Origin: Candidatus Poseidoniales archaeon
Lineage (GTDB): Archaea > Thermoplasmatota > Poseidoniia > Poseidoniales > Poseidoniaceae
Length of the DNA: 17,180 nt
Reading direction: 5' to 3'
Assembly: GCA_003602535.1 (NCBI GenBank)
Contig: QQSA01000054.1
Span: forward strand, 1 to 17,180
Shown piece after piece: positions 1 through 8,600 of the stretch. The position numbers were made by a program, and so were the translations under genes. Position 1 is the first letter of the stretch, and every line of letters starts with the position of its first letter. A model generated the notes under the pieces. The model was not told the origin of the DNA. It did not search any database and worked only from the letters and a program-made list of their open reading frames with translations.

Positions 1-1280
1 ATTCCCGCTTTCGAAATTGAAATCCTTTGCTGCTCCATTGCTTCGTGCATAGATGACCGGTCGTTTTCGTTCATCTTGTCGAATTCGTCAATTGCTGCCA
101 GGCCTAAATCGGCTAATGCTAGAGCACCTGCTTCCAAAGTCCAGCGCCCGTCTGCTGCAGAATCTTGAACTGCTGCTGCAGTTAAACCTGCAGCAGATGC
201 CGACATACCTGAAGTAAATCTTCCACGTGGTGAAATCTGTGACATGTAGGATAGTAATTGCGATTTAGCAACACCGGGGTCTCCCATTAACAAGATATGG
301 ATGTCGCCTCTTAATCTAGTTCCATCACTTGCTTTGGAAGCAACTCCTCCGAAGAGTTGTAGCATCAGAGATTCTTTTTGCCTCGTCATTCCAAAAATCG
401 AAGGTGCGATAGATTTGGTCAACATCTCGTGGATGTCTTCTCTTCTTGCAAGTTCCTTTATCTCACGTTCTTCATCTTCTGAAATTTGGATTTCTTCTAA
501 GGGAATGTTCTCTCTCTGAATACTATGGATTCGCATAAATATGTCAAAAATTGGGGTATCTTTACCTGATTTCCTTTGGGAGCGAACAAATAACATTCCA
601 TTTGCAGTGACTCGATCTCCAGGATTAAGTTGCCCGGCCATATCATGTTCTGCAATACACAATATCCTCTCTGGTTGAACTCCTCCACGGAGATTCTCAG
701 GAGGCTCTTGCAATTCAATGAACTGAGTGTCGATCAAAATTGATTCTTCAACACGTTGTACGAATCTAGTTTGACCTTTCTTTCGTCCGCAGCCGCCATC
801 GATTTGGAAGCACTCAATAGGTTCAATCAATTCCTGCTCATTCGGCTGGCTTATCCTAGTTGAATGCCCACAAGCCGCACAAACAAATGATCCTTCATAG
901 GTCCTGGGAAGTACTCTTCCGATTTTTGTAGCGATTGCATCTACTGAAATCATCGAGCCCAAATCTTCACTGCGAAGTTGGCGGACTGTTCTATGAGCGT
1001 CTGATGGCAATTCTATAACCCTTACAAAGGCAATAATCCGTGGAGATCCTAATTCAGAAAGAAGGAGTCCTAAGGCTTGATTTGCAGCCTGCGTATTGAT
1101 TTCGGGCTCTTCGACAATGGATAATGCAAAATCGGGATCAAACGATTCGATATCTCTGTAGGACACTTCGAGAGATTTGATGTCTGGCCAAGAAACTTCG
1201 AGATTATGAATTGCTTCACTGTAATTGTCAAGAAGTAATGAGCGCCATCTTGCTGGTAAGTCGAATTCTTGGATAGTCAT
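1..1280 (-). CDS. mcm: Replicative DNA helicase MCM (partial, C-terminus beyond window)
   Basis: Minichromosome maintenance helicase, the hexameric ATPase that unwinds DNA at archaeal forks. Reading from an ATG at 1280, 426 residues are visible before the window edge. The N-terminal domain holds a zinc-binding region (CAAC near residue 130, then a second pair, CFQIDGGC), followed by the OB-fold region. The AAA+ core has Walker A GDPGVAKSQ (333-341, Lys339) and Walker B IDEFDKM (397-403, Asp398/Glu399), both standard for MCM. The sensor and arginine-finger motifs would lie outside the window, and family members run about 650-700 residues. An AGGTGA ribosome binding site six bases upstream supports the ATG. 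No intein interrupts the visible Walker A. The gene is divergent from the esterase gene. The identification is secure; only the 3' end is missing. Confidence 0.96.
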   Translation of the reverse strand, partial: MTIQEFDLPARWRSLLLDNYSEAIHNLEVSWPDIKSLEVSYRDIESFDPDFALSIVEEPEINTQAANQALGLLLSELGSPRIIAFVRVIELPSDAHRTVRQLRSEDLGSMISVDAIATKIGRVLPRTYEGSFVCAACGHSTRISQPNEQELIEPIECFQIDGGCGRKKGQTRFVQRVEESILIDTQFIELQEPPENLRGGVQPERILCIAEHDMAGQLNPGDRVTANGMLFVRSQRKSGKDTPIFDIFMRIHSIQRENIPLEEIQISEDEEREIKELARREDIHEMLTKSIAPSIFGMTRQKESLMLQLFGGVASKASDGTRLRGDIHILLMGDPGVAKSQLLSYMSQISPRGRFTSGMSASAAGLTAAAVQDSAADGRWTLEAGALALADLGLAAIDEFDKMNENDRSSMHEAMEQQRISISKAG

Positions 1281-1286
1281 TGTAAT

Positions 1287-1292
1287 TCACCT
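1287..1292 (-). promoter_or_regulatory. Ribosome binding site of mcm
   Basis: On the minus strand AGGTGA lies six bases before the mcm ATG. It complements the anti-Shine-Dalgarno end of 16S rRNA and fixes the start choice. A TATA-like TTATAT on the same strand near 1323-1328 lies about 45 bases upstream of the ATG and could be the core promoter. Confidence 0.6.
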
Positions 1293-1333
1293 AACCGGAC
1301 ATTTACAGCCATTGTCGACCGCATATAATCATT

Positions 1334-1348
1334 GAGATTGTACATCTC
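1334..1348. repeat. Short inverted repeat in mcm/esterase divergent region
   Basis: GAGAT and ATCTC arms of 5 bp flank the 5-base spacer TGTAC. The element lies just beyond the TATA-like stretch CATATAATC (1321-1330) between two divergent genes. It could be a regulator half-site pair, but arms this short occur by chance, so the call is weak. Confidence 0.25.
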
Positions 1349-1390
1349 TTCCCCCTCATTTCCACTGGAGATAAACCGCATCATTCAACC

Positions 1391-1409
1391 TCCAATGGCT
1401 TCCATTGGA
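1391..1409. repeat. Perfect 8-bp inverted repeat upstream of esterase
   Basis: TCCAATGG and CCATTGGA are exact reverse complements separated by CTT. The element ends 40 bases before the preferred ATG of the esterase gene. In RNA it would form a tight hairpin in the leader; as DNA it resembles a dimeric operator. It also overlaps the alternative TTG start at 1405, which argues mildly against that start. Confidence 0.45.
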
Positions 1410-1449
1410 ATACCGCCAAGCACATTTCCCTGAAGCCCATCGCAGGTAC

Positions 1450-2412
1450 ATGCCCGCCCACTCTTTTGAACCCATCAGGGGAATTCTAGAACGTTTCTCG
1501 TTTTCTTCAAAAAATTTAGAGAATAAGATTGGCGACCCGATCGAAAGAGAAATTTTGGTCCATATTTCTCCAGGGGGAGAAGGGCCGCTGCCATGCATAA
1601 TTTACCTCGCACCTTTCACAGGAACTGGTTTTGCGAGAGCGAATTGGAGGGCTTTTAGTGAAACCTTACCCCAAAGGCATGAACGCCTAGTAAGTAGTGG
1701 AATTATGCCGCCTTCGATATTAGTGATGCCGGATACCTTCACATCTATGGGCGGAAATCAATTCATTGATTCTGAAATCCTAGGAGACTGGGGTAGTTGG
1801 TTGAATGATGATTTGCGGCGAGAAATAAATAGCAGATACGACGTTAGTGGATTCGGACTTGTGGGCAAATCCAGCGGAGGTTATGGAGCTCTAGTTCGCG
1901 GGATGTTAGATGATTGTTGGGATGCGGTTGCTTGCCATTCTGGAGATTGTGGTTTTGAATTACTATTCGGAATAGAAATGGGCAATACTCTAACTCAAAT
2001 CAACGCACATGGCGGCATGAGTGGTTTCTTAGAATATGTCAAGAATGCAAACTCTCTGAAGGGAGATGATTTTCATACTCTAATGATTGCTGCAATGGCT
2101 TCAACATATAGTGATGGAACATTGCCTATCGATGAAAATTGCATATTCGATGATGAAAAATGGAGTGAATGGAAATCGTGGGACCCATTACAAATGATTG
2201 AAGATCACAGGCAATTACCTCCGTGTTGGATTGATGTTGGAGATTCAGATCAATACAATATCCAGTACGGTTTACGTCAACTCCATGAAAGAATGACCGA
2301 ATTAAAAATCGAGCATGAATGGGAAGAATTTCCTGGAACTCATAGTGGAATTGATCACAGACTTGACCTTTCATTACCTTGGATGGCAAATCAGATTCAA
2401 TCGGTATCATGA
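1450..2412 (+). CDS. Putative alpha/beta-hydrolase esterase (esterase D / enterochelin-esterase-like)
   Basis: Serine hydrolase of the alpha/beta fold, probably cleaving a carboxylic ester; the substrate is unknown. Numbering from ATG 1450 (320 residues), the nucleophile elbow is GKSSG (139-143), with Ser141 as likely nucleophile. A WIDVGDSDQ strand end gives Asp267 as a candidate acid, and the GTHSGIDH segment supplies His298 or His303. The early PCIIYLAPFTGTG stretch resembles the strand and oxyanion-hole region of the putative-esterase family. There is no signal peptide, so it is probably cytosolic. An in-frame TTG at 1405 would add 15 residues but lies in an inverted repeat; ATG 1450 is preferred without strong proof. 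It heads a tight plus-strand run with purM, whose possible ATG at 2409 overlaps this stop codon. Family confidence is good; specificity is open. Confidence 0.8.
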   Translation: MPAHSFEPIRGILERFSFSSKNLENKIGDPIEREILVHISPGGEGPLPCIIYLAPFTGTGFARANWRAFSETLPQRHERLVSSGIMPPSILVMPDTFTSMGGNQFIDSEILGDWGSWLNDDLRREINSRYDVSGFGLVGKSSGGYGALVRGMLDDCWDAVACHSGDCGFELLFGIEMGNTLTQINAHGGMSGFLEYVKNANSLKGDDFHTLMIAAMASTYSDGTLPIDENCIFDDEKWSEWKSWDPLQMIEDHRQLPPCWIDVGDSDQYNIQYGLRQLHERMTELKIEHEWEEFPGTHSGIDHRLDLSLPWMANQIQSVS

Positions 2413-2438
2413 TGAGAGGGCAATGTTTGGCGGGTATC

Positions 2439-3533
2439 ATGGCAGAGGGCCTTGACTACGCCGGCAGTGGAGTTGACATTGACCTCGAAGGTAATGCTGT
2501 TGGCGCTTTAGTTGGTGCATTATCTCGTTCAGTAAGAAAGGCGGGCAGCCCTGGAGCACCGGTCGACTTGCCCGGTGGTTTTGGAGGATTAGTGGAATTT
2601 GGAGATAACTATCTTGCTTTAGCAACCGATGGTGTTGGCTCAAAACTGTCAATTGCAACAAAATTGAATCAGTGGGCGGGAGTTGGCATTGACTGTATGG
2701 CAATGAATGTCAATGACTTGCTATGTGTAGGAGCTGAACCTATAGCATTCGTGGACTATATCGCTGTTCCAAAACCAAATCCAGAGGTTCATGCTGCATT
2801 GGGCGCAAGCCTAGCTGAAGCATGTCGTAGAGCAAGGGTTACCTTAGCTGGCGGTGAAACTGCAAGCCTACCAGGGATTGTAAATGAACTCGATTTGTCC
2901 GGTACTGCATTGGGATGGTTGCCAAAGGGCAGTGAAATTACAGGAGCGAATCTGAGAGAAGGCGATGTCTTGATTGGTATGCCTTCCTCAGGAGTTCATT
3001 CGAATGGATATTCTCTAGTTCGAAATGTAGTTTCTCATTGTGGTGCATCTTGGGAAGACGCTGCTCCTTTTTCTCTAGATGAAAACCGAATTGAAAGATT
3101 CAATGAAGGGCCGGTCACTTTAGGCGAAGTATTTCTTAATCCTACTCGAATTTACTGTGACCCAGTTGTTGATCTTATCCAAGATGGTCCGTGTGACACT
3201 AATGAGATTCATGCGATTTGTCACGTTACAGGAGGAGGTTTGTCGAACCTGTTGAGACTTCATGATTCTCTGGGCTGGAATATTGGTAGCCCTTTACCAA
3301 TTCTACCTGAGTTTGATTGGATTCAGCAAAACGGAAATGTTACAGACAGAGAGATGCATAGAACATTTAACATGGGTTGTGGCATGATTATAGCTGTTGA
3401 TTCGAGTGTAGCAGATTCTGTCTGTACCTGGTTATCTGAAAGAATGCCTGGATGTGCAATTATCGGGGAAGTTGTTGACAATGGTCACAAAGTTACTCAT
3501 GCAAATCAAGATATTGTCTTCGAACATTATTGA
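2439..3533 (+). CDS. purM: Phosphoribosylformylglycinamidine cyclo-ligase (AIR synthetase)
   Basis: Fifth step of de novo purine synthesis: ATP-dependent closure of FGAM to 5-aminoimidazole ribonucleotide, in the cytosol as a dimer. From ATG 2439 the protein is 364 residues, close to the usual 340-350. Visible signatures are the N-terminal YAGSGVDID start, ATDGVGSKL (62-70), DCMAMNVNDLL (85-95) in the nucleotide-binding region, and AGGETASLPG from residue 137. The C-terminal half carries HVTGGG and a NMGCGM-type segment, as expected for the PurM fold. Family proteins usually begin shortly before the GVDID motif, which favours 2439. An ATG at 2409 overlaps the esterase stop as ATGA and would add ten residues, consistent with translational coupling. 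trm1 starts nine bases after the stop. The product call is secure; the exact start is not. Confidence 0.94.
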   Translation: MAEGLDYAGSGVDIDLEGNAVGALVGALSRSVRKAGSPGAPVDLPGGFGGLVEFGDNYLALATDGVGSKLSIATKLNQWAGVGIDCMAMNVNDLLCVGAEPIAFVDYIAVPKPNPEVHAALGASLAEACRRARVTLAGGETASLPGIVNELDLSGTALGWLPKGSEITGANLREGDVLIGMPSSGVHSNGYSLVRNVVSHCGASWEDAAPFSLDENRIERFNEGPVTLGEVFLNPTRIYCDPVVDLIQDGPCDTNEIHAICHVTGGGLSNLLRLHDSLGWNIGSPLPILPEFDWIQQNGNVTDREMHRTFNMGCGMIIAVDSSVADSVCTWLSERMPGCAIIGEVVDNGHKVTHANQDIVFEHY

Positions 3534-3542
3534 GGAAGAAGT

Positions 3543-4829
3543 ATGCAACCTGAAGGCTGGCCGGGTCACATCTGGCTAGAAGGACGAACGTCAGTTCATC
3601 TCCGTGATCATCAACCAAAACCATCTCATATGCCCAGAGGACCGGCGGCAAAAACTGGAGAAGGTTTCCTTAACCCTGCAATGGCTCCTGCAAGGACTCG
3701 TTCTGTAATGCTTCTAGCAGACGCCATAGAACATAACTGGTTAGTTCCTGAAGGGAAAACTATCAGAGTTCTAGATGCACTTTGCGCAACTGGGGTACGA
3801 CCACGAAGATGGAGGAAAGAAATTCCTTCTCAAGAAAGAATGAGAATTACTGCAAATGATTTGGATAAAGACGCTCTTGCATGGGCAAAACAATCTCACC
3901 AAGCCAACCCAATTGGAGATGATCTAGAATGGCTTCCTGAGCCAAGCAGGTTCGCTAAGCAGCAAGAAGGTGTTGTCGAAGATGGTATTCATTGGGTACA
4001 AGGCGATGCTAACAAGTTGATGATACAAGCCCCATTCCAATGGATCGACCTAGACCCGTTTGGATCCCCCGTTGGATTCTTAGATGCGGCAATACAAGCT
4101 ATTTCGAGAGTAGGGGTGCTTGAAGTTACTGCAACAGATACTGCAGCGCTTTGTGGTTCTGCCAAAACTAGTGCCGCTAGAAGATATGGTGCCGTTGGAA
4201 TTACCGATTCATACATGCATGACGATGCAACTCGGATTCTCCTTGGAACTATTGCCCGTATTGCTGCGATGCACGATAAATCAATGCATCCAATATTATC
4301 GCTTTTTGATGGCCACCATGTTCGAGTCACTGTACTTCTAAAACGTTCTAAAGAAGAGGCTTCGAATTGGAGTGATAATATAGGTTACAGAATTCGATCT
4401 ACACCCTACCATTTTGCTACCCAAGCAGAAGGTGAGTTTTCTGGTCCGATGTGGACTGGTCCTATTTTTGATTCTGATATTGCAGGAAGAATGACTGTTG
4501 AAAGAGCAATTGAATTGTGTGCAGGAAGAGATGATGATTTCCCACTTGATTGGAATAATACTGATGTTGAGCATTCTCAGAGAGAAATTGAGCGTTCGGT
4601 TAGGCATCTTTCAGAATCTGCAGAATTATTGTCTCAAGAACATTTACTGGTTGCAGTCGATGATTTAGGAATTGCAGCAGGAGTTGGCCAGATTCCTTCC
4701 ATGAAGAAAATCAAGTCCGGTTTAGAAAAGGCTGGATTCAAAATGTCACGTTGTCAGATGCCAGAAGCAATGTTTGCTACCGACGCTGACTGGGAAACTG
4801 TTCTCAACGTTGCACGATTAGCTGAATGA
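3543..4829 (+). CDS. trm1: tRNA (guanine(26)-N(2))-dimethyltransferase Trm1
   Basis: S-adenosylmethionine-dependent enzyme that mono- and dimethylates N2 of G26 at the hinge between the D and anticodon stems of tRNA. The protein has 428 residues. The N-terminus (EG near residue 4, then FLNPAMAPAR) matches the family's substrate loop. The Rossmann core shows LDALCATGVRPRRW (77-90) for SAM binding, ANDLDKDAL at the next acidic strand, IDLDPFGSP (168-176) as catalytic motif, and TATDTAALCG. The segment at about 281-309 ends in SGPMWTG, where many family members have a CxxC...CxxC zinc knuckle before that motif; here no cysteines are present. The ATG lies nine bases after purM, suggesting cotranscription. 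Its last 12 bases overlap the 3' end of the convergent PAC2 gene. Confidence 0.93.
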   Translation: MQPEGWPGHIWLEGRTSVHLRDHQPKPSHMPRGPAAKTGEGFLNPAMAPARTRSVMLLADAIEHNWLVPEGKTIRVLDALCATGVRPRRWRKEIPSQERMRITANDLDKDALAWAKQSHQANPIGDDLEWLPEPSRFAKQQEGVVEDGIHWVQGDANKLMIQAPFQWIDLDPFGSPVGFLDAAIQAISRVGVLEVTATDTAALCGSAKTSAARRYGAVGITDSYMHDDATRILLGTIARIAAMHDKSMHPILSLFDGHHVRVTVLLKRSKEEASNWSDNIGYRIRSTPYHFATQAEGEFSGPMWTGPIFDSDIAGRMTVERAIELCAGRDDDFPLDWNNTDVEHSQREIERSVRHLSESAELLSQEHLLVAVDDLGIAAGVGQIPSMKKIKSGLEKAGFKMSRCQMPEAMFATDADWETVLNVARLAE

Positions 4830-5561
4830 AGGATCTATTTGATCTTCTGGCGCAGGCAACATCGTTTGAGAATTTTCGAAAACTTCCCTCACGCTGTCCT
4901 CGATCTTTCTTGCATCTTCCAATAACGAAGAAAGGGGTATGTCGATATTTGTTAATTCGCTAACTGCTTCAACCGCCATAGCAGCCGCTCTTGCATCTGG
5001 ATACATCGGGTTACAATCTGCTAAAATTGCCGTGATGTCCAAACCTAAACGATCTCCTTCAGCAATCAAATAACCCGCGATTCCTGCTACTACGCCTTGC
5101 CTTACAGGTTCAATTCCTGCATTCTTCAGTCGAATCCTACCATCCTTGGAAGCACTAACTCCGTACAAAGATCCATCTCTATCATCAATATTCTCACGAG
5201 CCACTCCATCGATTACAATTAACTGATCAAATCCGCCTTTAGTAAACCATTCTAACACCGTATTAGCGAATAAAACATCTCTTTCTGGACCAAATCTGAC
5301 CTCGGCTGTAAAAACTCCAACATTAGCCCCCTGATACACCCTTACTGGGTGCTTAGGTATCTCATGATGCACTAATGCCATTGCAGGAAATTCTGAATTT
5401 AGTACAGTGCCTTGCTGGCCGAGGTTAAGTTGGCTAATTACATGAGAAGCTGCGATAACTCCAACCATCCCGACCGTAGAAAAACCACAGATTGCAACTC
5501 CGCCTGTACGCGGATCTGCGTCTTTATGCAGAACTAAATCATACGATGCTTGGGCTGCCAT
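4818..5561 (-). CDS. PAC2-family protein, probable proteasome assembly chaperone
   Basis: A 247-residue protein matching the archaeal PAC2/PbaB-like family, relatives of the eukaryotic Pac1-Pac2 proteasome assembly chaperones. It shows the N-terminal glycine-rich nucleoside-phosphorylase-like strand-loop (AICGFSTVGMVGVIAASHVI), a central hydrophobic strand ending in VIDGVARE, a second conserved stretch (GVVAGIAGYLIAEG), and a C-terminal helix rich in acidic residues. No signal peptide or membrane segment is seen. The ATG at 5561 is preceded by GAGGGA at good spacing. It lies 40 bases downstream of the giant surface-protein gene on the same strand, so readthrough is possible, though a functional link is not evident. 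Its 3' end overlaps trm1 by 12 bases. Family assignment is good; the chaperone role is inferred from relatives. Confidence 0.82.
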   Translation of the reverse strand: MAAQASYDLVLHKDADPRTGGVAICGFSTVGMVGVIAASHVISQLNLGQQGTVLNSEFPAMALVHHEIPKHPVRVYQGANVGVFTAEVRFGPERDVLFANTVLEWFTKGGFDQLIVIDGVARENIDDRDGSLYGVSASKDGRIRLKNAGIEPVRQGVVAGIAGYLIAEGDRLGLDITAILADCNPMYPDARAAAMAVEAVSELTNIDIPLSSLLEDARKIEDSVREVFENSQTMLPAPEDQIDPSFS

Positions 5562-5601
5562 GTCATTCCCTCAACTAGACTCATTCAAAGGTATTGCGAA
5601 A

Positions 5602-8600
5602 TCATTCGACATATTCGGACCAGTCTTCTTGGCCAGGGTCTCTAAACCACCAAACTCCAACTTCATCCTCATACCATTCAGTTCCATTCTCATCTACTGT
5701 AATGCCTGAATCGTCGTCGTTTTCAGAGGCTTCTTCTACGTACTCTTCTTCGTACTCTTCTTCATACTCTTCTTCGTAAGCATCTTCGTTAGTCTCTCGC
5801 TGGACGCCTTCTTCATCAAATTCTGCAATGAAATCTGGTTTGTCAGGAGTCTCGTCAATGATGGTTTTGTCTTGGATTTCATCTAAAGCAAGTCCAACAG
5901 GCAGTGGCTTGGAAACTGCGTCTGATGTTACTACTGGGTCGAAGTCTAAATCTTCCTCACTCCAATCTTCAATATCGCTATTTCTGATACGTAAAACAAT
6001 GAAAGCAACTAGCCCAATCAGAGCAACCGCTCCAATTCCGCCAATAATTACCATTGAATTACCAGAACTAGACTTCTCAGCATCATTAGTAGTCTGAGTA
6101 TTATTATTTTCATCGTCTGGGTCCGGTTCAACAACATCAGACGTTGCAAGAACCCAATCGATTTCGTATGTAAGTGGTCTCGAATTTATCGAATCATAAT
6201 CAGATGGAATTTGTCTCAGGTCGATTTCTATCTTACCAGTTGGAGGTAATGAGGATAGAACCGTAGCTTCGATTTTCAGATCGTAATTTGCAAATTCTTC
6301 AATCATGATTTCCTCTTCACCTGATGAAGGTGCGAAAGTTATGAAATTCGACCATTCAGACCATCCTCCTTCTGGCTCTAGAGAAATTGTGATACTGTAA
6401 TTATTAGGATTTGTAATCGTACAACTAATTTCTTGTAGGTTATCTGGATCTATCTCTACATCTCCACAATCCACGGTAACTTCTCCCATGATACTCGGAG
6501 ACCAATTTGTAGTTTGGTTGGTTTCATTTTCATCGGTCTGGTTTTCTTCTATTTGTGTTCCATACGGCACTAGACTGATTTGCAGCGTGGTGCTTCCTGT
6601 ATCAATCCAAGATGGCTCTGTTAGATTAACAAATAATTCTCCACCTCCAGGGAAGTTTACTAAGAATTGGCTAAATCCATTATTGATTACACCGGTACCG
6701 TTCAACGATTGATTGGTACTTTCATTAGATATTGCCCAAGATATTACTGCACCTTCTAGCAATTGAGTCTGTTGTAGATTAACCGCTTCCAAATTTATTC
6801 GAACATCTGTTTCATTATCCCAATCCAATTCATAGTCGGGTTGTCCAGCAGTAAGAATAGCCCCAATTGATACATGAGAGGTTTTCGATACAGAGGCGGA
6901 AGATATGTCTCTAGTTTGAGCATCGCCAACAAACCCACTATATTCAGCCAAAAACGTCACGTTACCATAAACATCCTCGGTAAATACTCCTAAATCCGCA
7001 AAGTCGGTGAGGTTTATTCCATCCCAATTGGTCATAATTGGGTAAGTTTGCGAATTGGCAATCATCGACACTACGATGTTTCCGTCCGGGATCGATGAAA
7101 CCCCATCAACTAAGGCGCTTATTTCTAAAGAAAAGGGCGATCCTAGAGATATTTCTGTACTTACATCAAGGTCCAATTCAACTGCGATGACCGTATCATT
7201 TCTTGGATAAGTCGGCCCTACAGAAACTACTGCATTTGTAGAATTTCCATATTGATCTACTGCTACTACTGCCACCCAATATCCTTGTGCATTTACCAGC
7301 CCGGTAAGGTTGGTTGAGTTCGATGATGAGTTAACACTGGTTACTGGAGTCAGGCCTGAAATACTGCTGAATGAATTATTCTCGAGATATATCTCGTAAT
7401 GATCTATTGATTCTAGAGAATGGTTCCAAGAAACTATCAACGCCCCTCCACTATCATTTCCTACATCTTCGAAAACAATGCCCTCAATAGCACTAGGGGA
7501 CGCAGGGTATGGGACTGTAACTTCGATTATATTGGATAGGTTCGAAGTGACGCCAAATGAATGAACTGACCTTACTGAATACCAATATGTCGAGCCCACT
7601 TCTATATCTGTATCAATCGTGATATTATTTATTGTTGCAAGATATACATCGTTCAATGAAAGTGATGCATTTGCTGAATCTAAACGGAACATTTCAAATT
7701 CAACGAGGTCGCCTGATTCGATGTATGAAGAATCATTCCAAGACAACATAATTTGTTCAGAAGTCACCTCATCTAAAATTAGAATTGGAGTCGCAGGCAG
7801 TGCTAGGTTAGGCGCCCCCGGCACATGAATAGCCGCTATATTGCTGAGTGAAATCATTCCAGCCTGAGTAGAATTCACAGGTATAGGCACAGAATAGCTT
7901 CCTGTTCCTGCAGTCATTCCTTGATTGATTACATTCGTCAAATTACTAGTTACATGTGGATTAATGTCAACATGGAAATTACAGTCATATCCAATATCAA
8001 GATTAGAGAAATTAAATTGCCCGATTCCAACACTACTGACAGACATGGAATAGTTTGACATCGAGATGCCATACAAATCCGTGGTTGAAGGTAATGTAGC
8101 TAAAATAGGGATTAAATCATCTTTGATTCCATCGACTTCATCAGACATCATTAATGGTTCCAAACCATTTGATGAATCTCCAGCATAACCAGCTCGGCTC
8201 ATCTCCAAGGTACCATCTCCATTCGCATCTAGTTCAATGCTATGCCAGCTACCAATGAATACTCCTTTAGTTAATTCACCAGCTGCTACAATCTGTTCTG
8301 CCAGACCATCATTGTCTAAGTCCATCGCAGATATTGAAGTCGGCATTGTCCAAGGCTCTAACTCAATCATAGCAAGAGTCCCAACGCTGGAAGCGTTTAT
8401 TGATCGATAGGTTATATTTCCTTCAAGAGTTGAAGAGGACCCGTCTGAAAAACCGGGTACAGGAGATAGCAACTCCAAGAAACCATCATTATCAAAATCC
8501 ATAATTGTTGAATTCAATAATTCGATTTGGCTTTGTACAATCGTAGTATCCCATTGAGTCCCGTTATTGATTTGTAACGCGTATCCTAAATCATTAGAAC

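Noticed and set aside
1405..1449. TTG start of the esterase at 1405
   Set aside because: It lies inside a perfect inverted repeat without a ribosome binding site; ATG 1450 gives a normal N-terminus, though the question is not closed.
2379..2438. TTG start of purM at 2379
   Set aside because: It would overlap the esterase by 34 bases and add 20 residues before the family's conserved beginning; ATG 2439 (or 2409) fits better.
5594..6097. Serine-rich plus-strand ORFs opposite the surface-protein tail
   Set aside because: They are the complement of the Glu/Tyr repeat region, with low-complexity Ser runs and no start signals; shadow frames.
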